Shown here piece after piece: positions 36,701 through 48,800 of a stretch of DNA of 64,000 nucleotides. A program made the position numbers and the translations under genes. The notes under the pieces were generated by a model. That model saw only the letters and a program-made list of their open reading frames with translations. It did no database searches and had not been told where the DNA came from. The DNA lies in NCBI RefSeq assembly GCF_000699445.3, contig NC_067195.1:87368569-87432568 (forward strand), read 5' to 3'. The stretch comes from Schistosoma haematobium. Taxonomy: Eukaryota > Platyhelminthes > Trematoda > Strigeidida > Schistosomatidae. Each line of letters opens with the position of its first letter. The first letter of the stretch is position 1.

Positions 36701-39107
36701 ACGGATATTAATTACCAACTGATTAAGTGCGGATTGCATGCCTTGAGCATTATCGCACAGTAAGACAAGATCATCCGCATACTCAAGGTCGAGAAGTCTT
36801 TCTCCAGGCAGCAGATCTACACCGCCATTACCTACACCCATCAGAGCTGTTTCCAGAATGTCATCGATGGCAAAGTTGAAGAGGAATGATGAGATTGGGC
36901 AACCCTGTCTAACCCCACTGCTCGAATGGAACAATGGAGAGAGGTGGTTGTATGCCCTCACTCTACCTGAGGTGTTTGTGTATAGGGCCTTTAGGATGTT
37001 AATAAACTTCTCAGGCACACCCTTCTTCAATAGACAATCCCAGAGAACAATTTTATCTAACAAGTGGAAGGCGGCCCTAATTTCAAGAAACACTACGATT
37101 GTTGTCCTGTAATAAGCATGACAGTGTTCTAAAATTTGTCAGAGGATGAATATATGATTGATACATCCTAGACTAGGACGAGAATCAGCCTGTTCTTAGT
37201 TAGTCAATCTTTCTCGGGTTTTGAACAACCTAGGAAGTATTACGGAATCTAATAGCTTGGACGCAATTTGAAGTGTATTTATCCCCCGATAGTTGTTACA
37301 GAAACGACGTGAATCCTTTTTAAAGATAGGGAAGACTATCGACTCATTCCATGACGTTGGTACACTCTCTAGCTCCCACACCTTTGTAAACAACGTCGTC
37401 AATTCCTTAGTCAGAAAGTCACCACCATCTTTAAAAAGAGCCGGAGGTAAGTCATCTGGGCCAGATGATTTGTAACGCTTCAAGAGTTGGAGTTCCTTGC
37501 GGACTTCCGCCTCATTTGGTGGATCAGTCGTCACCGACCATGGAGGGCAGAACAGTCTGACCGATGTTGCCGGAGCAGCAGGCCAGTTAAACTGCCCTTC
37601 GAAAAATTCTGCCCATCGTCCAAGACGTCGATGGATGTTAGTGATTGGCATCCCGTCATGCTCGTAGATTGTTTCACGCACACCAGACTTCTTGCTGCCA
37701 GTGGCTCGGATGAGTTGGAAGAGCTTCCGCTAATTACCAGATGCAGCTGCTGCTTCCAGCTCATTAGCACGCTCCGACCACCAGGCTTCTCGGTCCTTAC
37801 CCAAGCTTTGCCCAATTTCACTACGTAACAACCTTCGTTTGTGGTCAAACTCACGGTCACCCGGAGTAGACCGACGGGCTTCAATGAGTTGTAAGGAACC
37901 TGAAGAAACCCAGTGCTTATAAGCGGGATGTTTCGCAAACCCACAACTGACTGTACCCGCCATTTTCATGGCGTCATGCAATTGCAACCAATGCTCATCT
38001 ATACTTTTCGGTGGAGTGGTAGCTAGCCTAGAGGCTAGCTCGGTTCGATACTTACTTGCAACAGAAGTTGCAACCAGCTTGCTAACATCAATCTTTTGGT
38101 GGTGGTCACTTCGTTGGCCACTGAAAAGTAAGGCAAGATTGGCGCAGACCAAGGCATGGTCAGAGTCCAGATAGGTACTCCAAAAGGAGTGTCAGTCTTG
38201 TACACAACCACGCCAGCGGTAGCTGATCGCGATGTGATCAATCTGAGTCCAGGCTTGGGATGCAGAGGGAGGATGCTAGGTGGCACATCGGCGATGACTG
38301 TGCCGAAAGTTAGTGCTAGCCAGAAACAGGTTGTGGTCTGTGTACAGTTGGAGTAGACGGTCCCCGTTATCTGACCTGTGACCAACAAGTCCCCATCGAC
38401 CACCTAAACGACTCTCTTCTGTGCCTAGACGCCAGACCTGAGCATTCAAGTCTCCGGCTAGTACTACAATATCTGTCGAACGCACTTTCTGGAGAAGAAC
38501 AGATAACTGGTGGTGAAACTCATCCTCGATTGCATCCGGGCTGCAATCTGTCGGAGCATAGGCGGAGATGACGAAAAGACATCGTTTCTCACGCCGATTT
38601 CTTCTCACTTTGATGGGACTCTCTGATATGACAGCACATAACCGACTGTTAATGGGGATCCAATCGATTAGTGCTGCCTCAGCTCTAGCGCTTAGTGCGA
38701 CACCAACGCCAGCAAGACCAGACGAAGATGCCACAGGGTCCCCGGATAAGTGCACGTAAAACAAGCTTTTCGAAGCGACAGATGGAGATCGAATTTGTAG
38801 TACTTCACCAGAGTCTTGAATACGGGTCTCGGATAGACAACAAACATCAATATTAAGACTTTCCAAAGACATAGCCAGCCCTATCTGTTGTCCGACCTGC
38901 ATAAATGTGCGAACGTTGAAGGCAGCCAGTTTGAATGGTGCACGTGGTTTCAGAAAAACTGCTTCAGTCCTCGTATTCGGTGGTAACATACAATTTTCAA
39001 CCGGGCAGTGACTCGAGAACGTTTAGATACAGTCGAATTTACACCATAGACGAGCTTCTGTATAAGTCGAAAAAAATAAGTATAAACAGAGTGGGAATAA
39101 AGAAGGG

Positions 39108-39140
<33 letters not shown>

Positions 39141-42100
39141 GCAGCAATAATAATAATTGAATCATTTGAATGTTCGTCGAAGCAAGAGAATTAGTTTCCG
39201 TGATCATAGACAGTTCAGTTCATTAATTGTGTGTGGGCTGTGATACTGCCCGGGTGCCCAAACCGAAGCAGGTGGTTATCTTAGGGGACGACACCCCGAG
39301 CCTTTGACCTAATGGTCTAACCCACAAGGCAGTGGAGCATCGTGAGGAGATGCAGTCCCATGGTAGCCGGTGACCAACAATTGGTTCATACACCGTTTGT
39401 TCCCGCAGGATACTGGAGCCCATGTGCACCATTGGTTTTGAATCCGGTTAAAGCGCCGGACATTCGATTTTCGTCCTTTCACTTTCGTAAACAACACCCC
39501 CGCCACGAGAAGGCAGTAAGTAGGACTTCCCTGGTAGAGGCTGTATACGCGTGGCCGTGTGAGAGTATTTCGAGAGGGAGGGCGAACCCACCCTGCTCTC
39601 GGCCGTACCAGGGCATTTGGGAGCGATTCAAAATATAGTTAATCCTCATTTATTAAGAATATATTTTATTCGTTGATTTGCACAATGTGATAGGTTAACT
39701 AAAATGGTAAAAGCTTTTCATCATAAAATTTTTTATCAGGACAAGTTTTATCTGCACATGTGGCAGGTCGAGTGATCATGAAGTCTTATTTAAGTGGTAT
39801 GCCAGAATGTAAATTTGGTTTTAATGACAAAGTCAGTTTGGAAAATAAACAACGATCTACAGCTGGTACAGAAGACAGGTAAATCGCTTTTACTATTCGT
39901 TTAATTTAAAATTTACACTTTAAACTTTTAAATGTTAATAATATCAAACATACATTTATCATTCATTTCTTAATAGCTCATGAAAAAAATGGAGCTCTAC
40001 TCATGGTTAGCAACTAAACAAACAATAACATTAGGCAAAAACTCTGATTATGCAAAATAAAGCTAATTGAACAACAAACGTGTCAGGATCGCAGTAACCG
40101 ATTTAACTCTCTCTCTATATATATAGTATATAATGTTTAGGGCTTTGGAGGTAATCACTAAAAAGCCATGAATTCAAGCTTGATCCTAACTGGCATTTAT
40201 CAATAAGGCGTACTCAAAGTCTTTGGCAAACTAGTGTTCTCTGCCTAAGTTGAATCTATGTCACTTATTATTATAATCAGAGACGTTATAATTGTCTATT
40301 ATATGATAAGCTGATATGTTTCTCAGAATAGCTAGTGAATGAGCAACAGTAGACCTGGTGTTCGTATCAATTTCAAGGGTTACATTTGTGTCCGTGTGGA
40401 GATAGCTAAAGTAGGTTGTCTTTTTAATTAGTTTTGTTACTGTTTGTATTTTTCATCACTTCTTACAATTTGTACGATTGCAATTATTGCCAGTAAAATT
40501 GTCGTATAAAAAATAACCTTTAAACCCCCGTTCTGATTTGTGAACACACATAACATGACCCATTGGTTATCGCTCAGTCAGTCAGTCAGTCAGTAACAAC
40601 GTAGAACTTCGTACGTACGTACGTACATCAGTTCGAGTTGCCACACCACATTATCACAGAGATGCAGTTGTCGATTCGAATCCCATAGTAGTAGAGTTAG
40701 TAAAAGTATAAGCAGTAATCGGAAACATTAGGGTTTGAAGATGTTATTCAAGGAGTATAATCCAGTGAAATAAATTTGGAAAGAGAAAAAAGGGACCATT
40801 AATTTATTCCTCATAATCGAATTCACTTTGATTTTTCTATTTATCTACTGTGTTCTCTCTAATTCATTTCAGTAGTGGAGGTATTGCAATAGATGACTGT
40901 CAATTTCATCAATGTGTTAAACTGGGTCGATTCGAAACTGAACATACAATCTCTTTTATTCCACCAGACGGTGAATTCGAGTTGATGCGTTATAGAACTA
41001 CTAAGGTAACTAATTAATATGATGTAAATCATTTATCGTATGTGCGTTTACGTATTCTGGTCTGAGCGACACCTTAAATATGAAATGTAATTATATTATT
41101 AGTCAGTTTGAAATACCGAATTAAATGTTATGGATTGCGAACCTACAACCTGCTGGTTGAAATTCAAGTTCTTGAATCAGATAAAGTTGCTACATCGTTA
41201 ACATCCTATTGTTAAGCATAATGTTCAGTGCTTAATATGATAATGTTTTATTTACAGAGCTTATTTACCTAGTTTATTCTCACTTTGAATTATCTTAACT
41301 TAAAACCATCTGAATAAATGAAGTAAATCAACATTCGTAATACACTTTTGGATACAAGTTGGTTTCTATGCATGGTTGGTTTCTATGTGCATAGAAATCA
41401 ACATTCGCAGAATAAAATGAATTCTTTGTCTTATTTCTAGGTTTCTCATCAGCTGCAAATACCTCTACCACTACGGGATTTGAATCGACCACTACATCTG
41501 TGTGCTAATGTGGTGTGGCAACTCGAACTGATGTACGTACGTACGAAGTTCTACGTTGTTACTGACTGACTGGCTGACTAAAGTTACGAAGAGTAATCTA
41601 ATTAGAAACAAGGATTTAAAATACTTTATTTAGCGAATTCGAAATGGACGTTTGAAATGGAGGTGAAAATCCTAATCAGTAGAAGAAGACACAGTGAATG
41701 GGAATCAACGTAGTTATCAGTGTTGTGTATTTTTGTGTTGAAGAAAATCCACAAAAACACAACTATTCATATAAAGTGAGGTGAAGCTACTAACCATTAT
41801 AATAATAACAGGATTACATAACCACAATAGAATAAGTGACTATTGTAATCAATCATCATAGGTGAAGTCAATATCAAATGATTTTATAAAGTCAAGATTA
41901 TGTATCATAGAATTATTTGGTTATATTTATCGTGACAAAGAGAAACTTATCACATTTTCCTTCTGTGCATATAAGTTACGTTTAGAAATATCGACGCTCT
42001 GTTCACCACTTATTAAGACCCTACTGATTGTTTATATGTAAACCTTACTATCTTTCAAACAGGTTCCCTGGAACATGTTCAGAAACCTGACAGAAGCTTT

Positions 42101-45100
42101 TGTTAGTTATCCCCCACTTATTTCATATAACTAGTTGTAATTTTGTAGGTGTCCTTCAACACGTTAATAATCATTAGTCATGTTTATTAACGTGTCTCTT
42201 GCCTCCATTTCAAACAGCCAGTTCAAATTCGCTAAGTAATGTTAAATCCTTGTTCCTAATCACATTACTCTTTGTAACTTTAGAGGTGTTTTCAGCTAAT
42301 GAGAAGCCCATAAATAAAAGGAAGCATTTGTTTTGTTGTCCTTGCTTTATTCAAATTTATCAAGAGATCAAGTTACATGAAATTAAGATTACCTATTTCA
42401 AACTGGTACATCACTTCGGTTTCATTCAGCAATAAATTAGTACTGAGTTCGTGTACTTCAAATGAGAACGATATTGGAAACGCGAATAGACTGAACTTTC
42501 GATAAAAAAAATAAACATTTAATAAAACGATTCAAATAAGTCAAATAATGGTTAAATAAATCGTTTGTAATTCAATCAGTGTTCGGATTATACTATCTTA
42601 CAGTCTTAACACTTTTCATCTCCGTTCTCTAGCATTCTAACCAACTGCTGTGATGTTTTCATAACCACGACACCATGTCATACACTGACCACCTCTCTGC
42701 ATTACTAACATATTGTTGCCACTAGATGTCAGCAATCGTTCTGAGATAATCAAATACAGAGTAGTCTAACATCTTCAACTCGGAGAGACCAGGTTTCACA
42801 AACATAGAGCAAAACTTCTCTCACCGACGCGTTGTGGATTCGACCTTTTGCAAGTAGACTAACATCATGAAGACGCCGACGATGGTCCACATTGGCATAA
42901 ACCTCTCTGGTTTTGACTATACGTGAGTTGATCTCATCTCTCACTTAATCACCATCAATTACTCAGCTACCCATATATTCGAAATTGTCTACTAATTCTA
43001 ACTGTTGTCTACCCAGAATGAGCGCAGGATTAAGTTCCTGCCAGTATTGTGAAAGTAATTTGCACTTCGAAGGTGCAAAGCACATACCGTACCTACAAAC
43101 ATTGATTGCCAACTGATTAAGTGCGGATTGCATGCCTTGAGCATTATCGCACAGTAAGACAAGATCATCCGCATACTCAAGGTCGAGAAGTCTTTCTCCA
43201 GGCAGCAGATCTACACCGCCATTACTTACATCCATCAGAGCTGTTTCCAGAATGTCATCGATGGCAAAGTTGAAGAGGAATGATGAGATTGGGCAACCCT
43301 GTCTAACCCCACTGCTCGAATGGAACAATGGAGAGAGGTGGTTGTATGCCCTCACTCTACCTGAGGTGTTTGTGTATAGGGCCTTTAGGATGTTAATAAA
43401 CTTCTCAGGCACACCCTTCTTCAATAGACAATCCCAGAGAACAATTTTATCTAACAAGTGGAAGGCGGCCCTAATTTCAAGAAACACTACGATTGTTGTC
43501 CTGTAATAAGCATGACAGTGTTCTAAAATTTGTCAGAGGATGAATATATGATTGATACATCCTAGACTAGGACGAGAATCAGCCTGTTCTTAGTTAGTCA
43601 ATCTTTCTCGGGTTTTGAACAACCTAGGAAGTATTACGGAATCTAATAGCTTGGACGCAATTTGAAGTGTATTTATCCCCCGATAGTTGTTACAGAAACG
43701 ACGTGAATCCTTTTTAAAGATAGGGAAGACTATCGACTCATTCCATGACGTTGGTACACTCTCTAGCTCCCACACCTTTGTAAACAACTCAGTCATTTCC
43801 TCAACCAGAAGTTCGCCATCATTTTTAAAACGGGCTGGAGGTAGGGCATCTGAGCCTGGTGGTTTGTAGCCCTGGGATTTACTTTTATTCTAAAGTCTTA
43901 TATACAAATACGTAGATGAATAAATGGTGTCGTGGTATGAAAACGGTATAAGACTGTCATCTGTCGGTCCATCACAATTCTCTGGTTCTTGTCGTATGCT
44001 TCTAGAAACCTTCGGAAGCCCATGACTATCTGAAATACTATAAATACCCTCTATTTTCTTTACATAAAACTAACCTTGGAGTTATCAGAAGAGCTTAGGA
44101 AACCTATCGGAGTGTTCACTTAAAAGACTTATCAGGACGATTATTTTTGGACCTACATCTACTATAATTTTCTCCTACATTCCTCATATAAGTGAGAGGA
44201 ACTCCTTTAACTGAAACGATTCTTTCTAGTTGTATCTTTGTATACCAAACTTCATTTCTCAGTACATTCTACTGTCGTCAAGTTATTTTCACTCATTTAA
44301 TTACCTTTTTTTTACCATATTCACTCTACTTCTTTTATCTCTTCACAATTTCATTGACTTATTCATTTAGCGCTTATTTATTCTGATATCGATTTATGCT
44401 AATATTGAAGTGTTCAAATAGATAGATAATAAAACATAAAACGTAAATGCAACTTCAAGAGTCTAATTGATGATAATTTTCAGAAATGTTTTAAGCAATA
44501 AAAATGATTATGGAACAAGTGTACGATTAAAAAGATGAGGAGTATTGTGATTGTGGAGAAGATTTGTAGCTCAGATGAATGATGTTGATCGAGTTTTGTT
44601 ATCTAAGCTGGATGGTTTGGTCGTGAAGCTTTCATTGTTCTTCTGAACGACATCATCAACACAAACTTCAAGTAGAAGTGAAGTATTCAAACTTCTCTAT
44701 GTATGGCTCGAACACTTCACTTCTACTTGGAGTTTGTGCTATTTATTATTATTATTTATTTGAACACATAGATATTGGTGCAAGGGGGCATCAGATACAT
44801 ATGCATCACAAAAATCTCATTAAATTTGCGCCAAAACCGAAGCAGGTGGTTTTCTTAGGGAGCCACACCCGGAGCTCTCGACCTGAAGGTCTGATTCATA
44901 AGGCAGTGGAACAACGTTAGGAGATGTAATCTCATGGTAGCCGGTGACGAACGATTGGTTCATACTTCATTTGTTCCTTCAGGATACTGGAGCCCATGTG
45001 GAGCATTGGTTTGGAATGAGGGTTTTCCAACTCTCCTAGGTAGACTCACCGTGTCCACCAACCCGTTTAAAGAGCCGGACTTTCGCTTTTCGTCCTCTCA

Positions 45101-45784
45101 ATTTTGTGAACAACACCCCCGCCACGAGAAGTTAGTGAGTAGGACTTCCCTGGCAGAGGTTATATATGCTTGGCCATGTGAGAGCATTTCGAGAGGGAGA
45201 GCGTACTCTTCCCACTCTCGGCCGTACCAGGTCATTTGAGGTCTGGAGTTTGGGCTGCTGATGATGATGTCGTTCAGAAGAACAATGAAAGCTTCGCAAC
45301 CAAAATCATCCAGCTCAAAGAACAAAACTCTATCAAAATGAGGAGTATTCTTAAAAAAGGATAAGATAACATGATATAAAAATCAGTTCATAAATTTTAT
45401 TGTACAGACCTACATATATTGAGATGTAGGTGTTTCTTTTTGTTTACTTCCAGAGTAAATAATGATAAATAAGAATCTATTGTTTGTTTGTTTGTTTGTT
45501 TTGTTGCTTTACTACTCAAAAATAATAATCTAACATTATTTTAGGAGATCAGTTTACCATTTCGTGTCATACCATTAGTTCGTGAACTTGGTAAAACTAA
45601 AATGGATGTTAAAGTAATTTTAAAAGCTAATTTTCGTCCTAATTTATTTGCACAAAAAATTGAAGTTCATATACCGACTCCAATGAATACAAGTGGTGTA
45701 CAAGTTGTATGTATGAAAGGTAGAGCAAAATATAAAGCAGCTGAAAATGCTATTATTTGGAAGTGAGTTTATTTATTCTTTGTT

Positions 45785-45820
<36 letters not shown>

Positions 45821-48800
45821 GAATGTTTTAATACTTGATTCAGTAGTAATATTATTTATTGTTATGAATTTTATGTTTGTTTATATAGTCATATTTAAAA
45901 GAACTTGATTATAAAAGTTGTTTATCGCTAATTCTCTTTATATCAATTAGACTAATGACCTATTTAAACAATAAGACAAATGATCGGGATTCTTTTGCTT
46001 ATTGGTCGATCCGTGTTATTCTGTTTATCTTTGCCCCCCAAATGCTCTGGTTACGACCGAGAGTAGGGAGTGTCAGTCCTCCCCCTCTCGAAATGCTCTT
46101 ACATGACCATGCGTATACAGTCACTGACAGGGAATTCCTAATCACTGCCTTCTCGTCGCATTACCGGTTTTTACGAAATTGAGAGGATGAAAGGCGAATG
46201 TCCGGCTCTTTAACCGGTTCGGTGGATATGGAAGATCCACCTAGGGGAATTGGAAAACCTCGATTCCGAACCAATGGTGAGCATGGGCTCTAAAATCCTA
46301 AGGGAACAAATGACGTATGAACCAATTATTGGTCACCGGATACCATGGGACTGCATCTCCTAACGTTGCTTCACTACCTTGTGGATCAGATCTTGATGTC
46401 AAAGGCTCCGGGCGTGGTCCCCAACAAAACTATCTGCTTTGGTTTGACCACCCAGCAGTACCATACCCCACACACAAATCAGGTGACTTGTGTGGCATAT
46501 ATTTATTCGGGGCTTCTTTTTACCAATATTTGTGTTCAAATAAATAAGTAAAATAAATGTTTATCTCCAGTGACCAATCAGAACAAAACCAGACGATTCA
46601 CCTTTTATTATTGTGTTGTCATCATGACTTAGAAACTGATAGGCTTGCATACATCAGTTACATAATCACAATGCACTGCGAATAAGAAATTATAATGTAT
46701 ACATAACTGGGTTACATGTGATATACAACTGAGTTATAAGTCTATAATTAATTTACGATAATTTAAAACATATAATAGAAAGTATATCTATCAACAGCTA
46801 ACTAATGGAATGAAGGCTTATATAAGAGTAGTATAAAAATACTATAGACCAAATATTTAATAGATTTTTTAATTTAAACTCTCAAGCAATAACACTGCTG
46901 GTCCTCACTCAAATAGTGGAGCTCAACGTTGAGTACATAAACTTGTATTTAGTGAATAAGTCACATTGAATGTTTGTTTTTTTGTTTTAAAGAAAGTAGG
47001 TTATCATCAATTAACATCACATCAAAGATATATCTTAAAGCCCGAATACATGATGTTGTTCATTGTTGTTGCAATATGTCCAAACTCTTTAGTTAGGGAC
47101 TGCTCAGTAGCCGTAATTAACAGTTGAAGATATTGGTTGACATTCGGTGAAATGATTATTTAGATTTATTTATTTGAACACATATATATTAGCATGTCAG
47201 TCAGTAATAACGTAGAACTTCGTACGTACGTACATCAGTTCGAGTTGCCATACCACATTAGCACAGAGATGCAGTTGTCGATTCAAATTAGGGTTTGAAG
47301 ATGTTATTGAAGGAGTATAATACAGTGAAATAAATTTGGAAAGAAAATAAGGGACATGAAGAATTTAGAAGATTAGAATTTGGGAGAGCACAGAAAGTGG
47401 ATGCACTTGCGCCACTGCAAACGATTTTGAGCCATGTCATTCAGGGTCTCTAGCCATCGGCTGCTATCATCTCGTGGTCCCCAACCAGGTAGTCTACACC
47501 TACCAACATGGCTCAGTCCACTTGTCAGTGACTTTATAGATTTGTGCCATGTTTTGGTCTGGCCACCCCTAGCTTTCTTCCAACCTACTCCTACCCCACT
47601 GAACATCGCACGTCGAGGTAGTCGGTCGTTGGGCATACGTACCACATGTCCCAGCCATCTCAACTGATGAAGTTTCACCACTTCATTAAATCGGTGTCAG
47701 AATAAATACGCGCCACATGAATAAGTGAATGAAATTGTGAAGAGATAAAGGAAGTAGAGTGAATATGGTAAAAAAGGTAATTAAATGAGTGAAAATAAAT
47801 TAACGACAGTATAATTTAGTGAGAAATGGAGTTTGGTATACAAAGATACGACTAGAAAGAATCGTTTCAGTTAAAGGAGTTCCTCTCACTATTATGAAAA
47901 ATGTAAGCGAAAATTATGATAGGGTCGTCATTGACTTCTATTCTGATTGATGTCTGATAACGTTTCAAACTTTTGAGTTGCTCTGTCTTTGAGGGCCCGG
48001 ACCAGGGAATTGTGATGAACCGATAGACGACTGTCCTATACAGCATTATTCCATCCCTCATTGCTATGCGATGAATTGATCATTTCTTTACTTTTTCTAA
48101 CCAGTCTAATCGTCCATTTGGAAGTATCTGAGAAGATATTGATATAACATGTTGAAGCACCCAAAGCTGGTGTTGTAAGATAGTAACACCAACTGAATTG
48201 TCGTTAACCTACCCGAACACGTATTTCGGAACCTCTATGTTACTAACATGGTGTTGCAACTGGATGGAAGCAATCCTTCAAAAACAAGGATCAAACTCAG
48301 AAAGCTCCTTAAAATTCTCAACTCAGAGAGACTAGGTTTTGAAAGCATAGAGCAAGACTGCTCTTGCGGATGCATTGTAGATCCGACCTTTTACAGCCTG
48401 ACTAACATTACGAAGGCACTGAAAATAGTCCAGATTGGTATAAGCCCCTCTGGTTTTGACTATACGTGAGTTGATCTCATCCCTAACTCAACAGCCAGCA
48501 ATTACTCAGCTACCGATTGACACGAAATTCTCTACTACTTCTAACTGTTGACTACCCAGAGTGAGTACAGGATCAAGGTCCTGCGAGTGCGAGGCACATG
48601 CCAGAACTACGGATATTGATTGTCAACTGATTAAGTGAAGATTATGTGGTGTGACCACGTCACACAGTAAGACTATCTTCTGCGCACACAGAATCGAAAA
48701 GCCTTTCTCCAAGTAATAAATCCACACTACAATTACTTGCTTTCATTCTTTATGTTCTTTAATTTCTGTCTTGGATATTATTGATATTTCTTTATTCTCC

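Noticed and set aside
36858..37112. 84-codon plus-strand frame identical to one at 43252-43506
   Set aside because: Its conservation comes from the near-identical LINE tract; it is antisense to the RT palm domain.
40605..40625. Palindromic acgtacgtacgt as a regulatory site
   Set aside because: It is the microsatellite part of the family C repeat and recurs in every copy.
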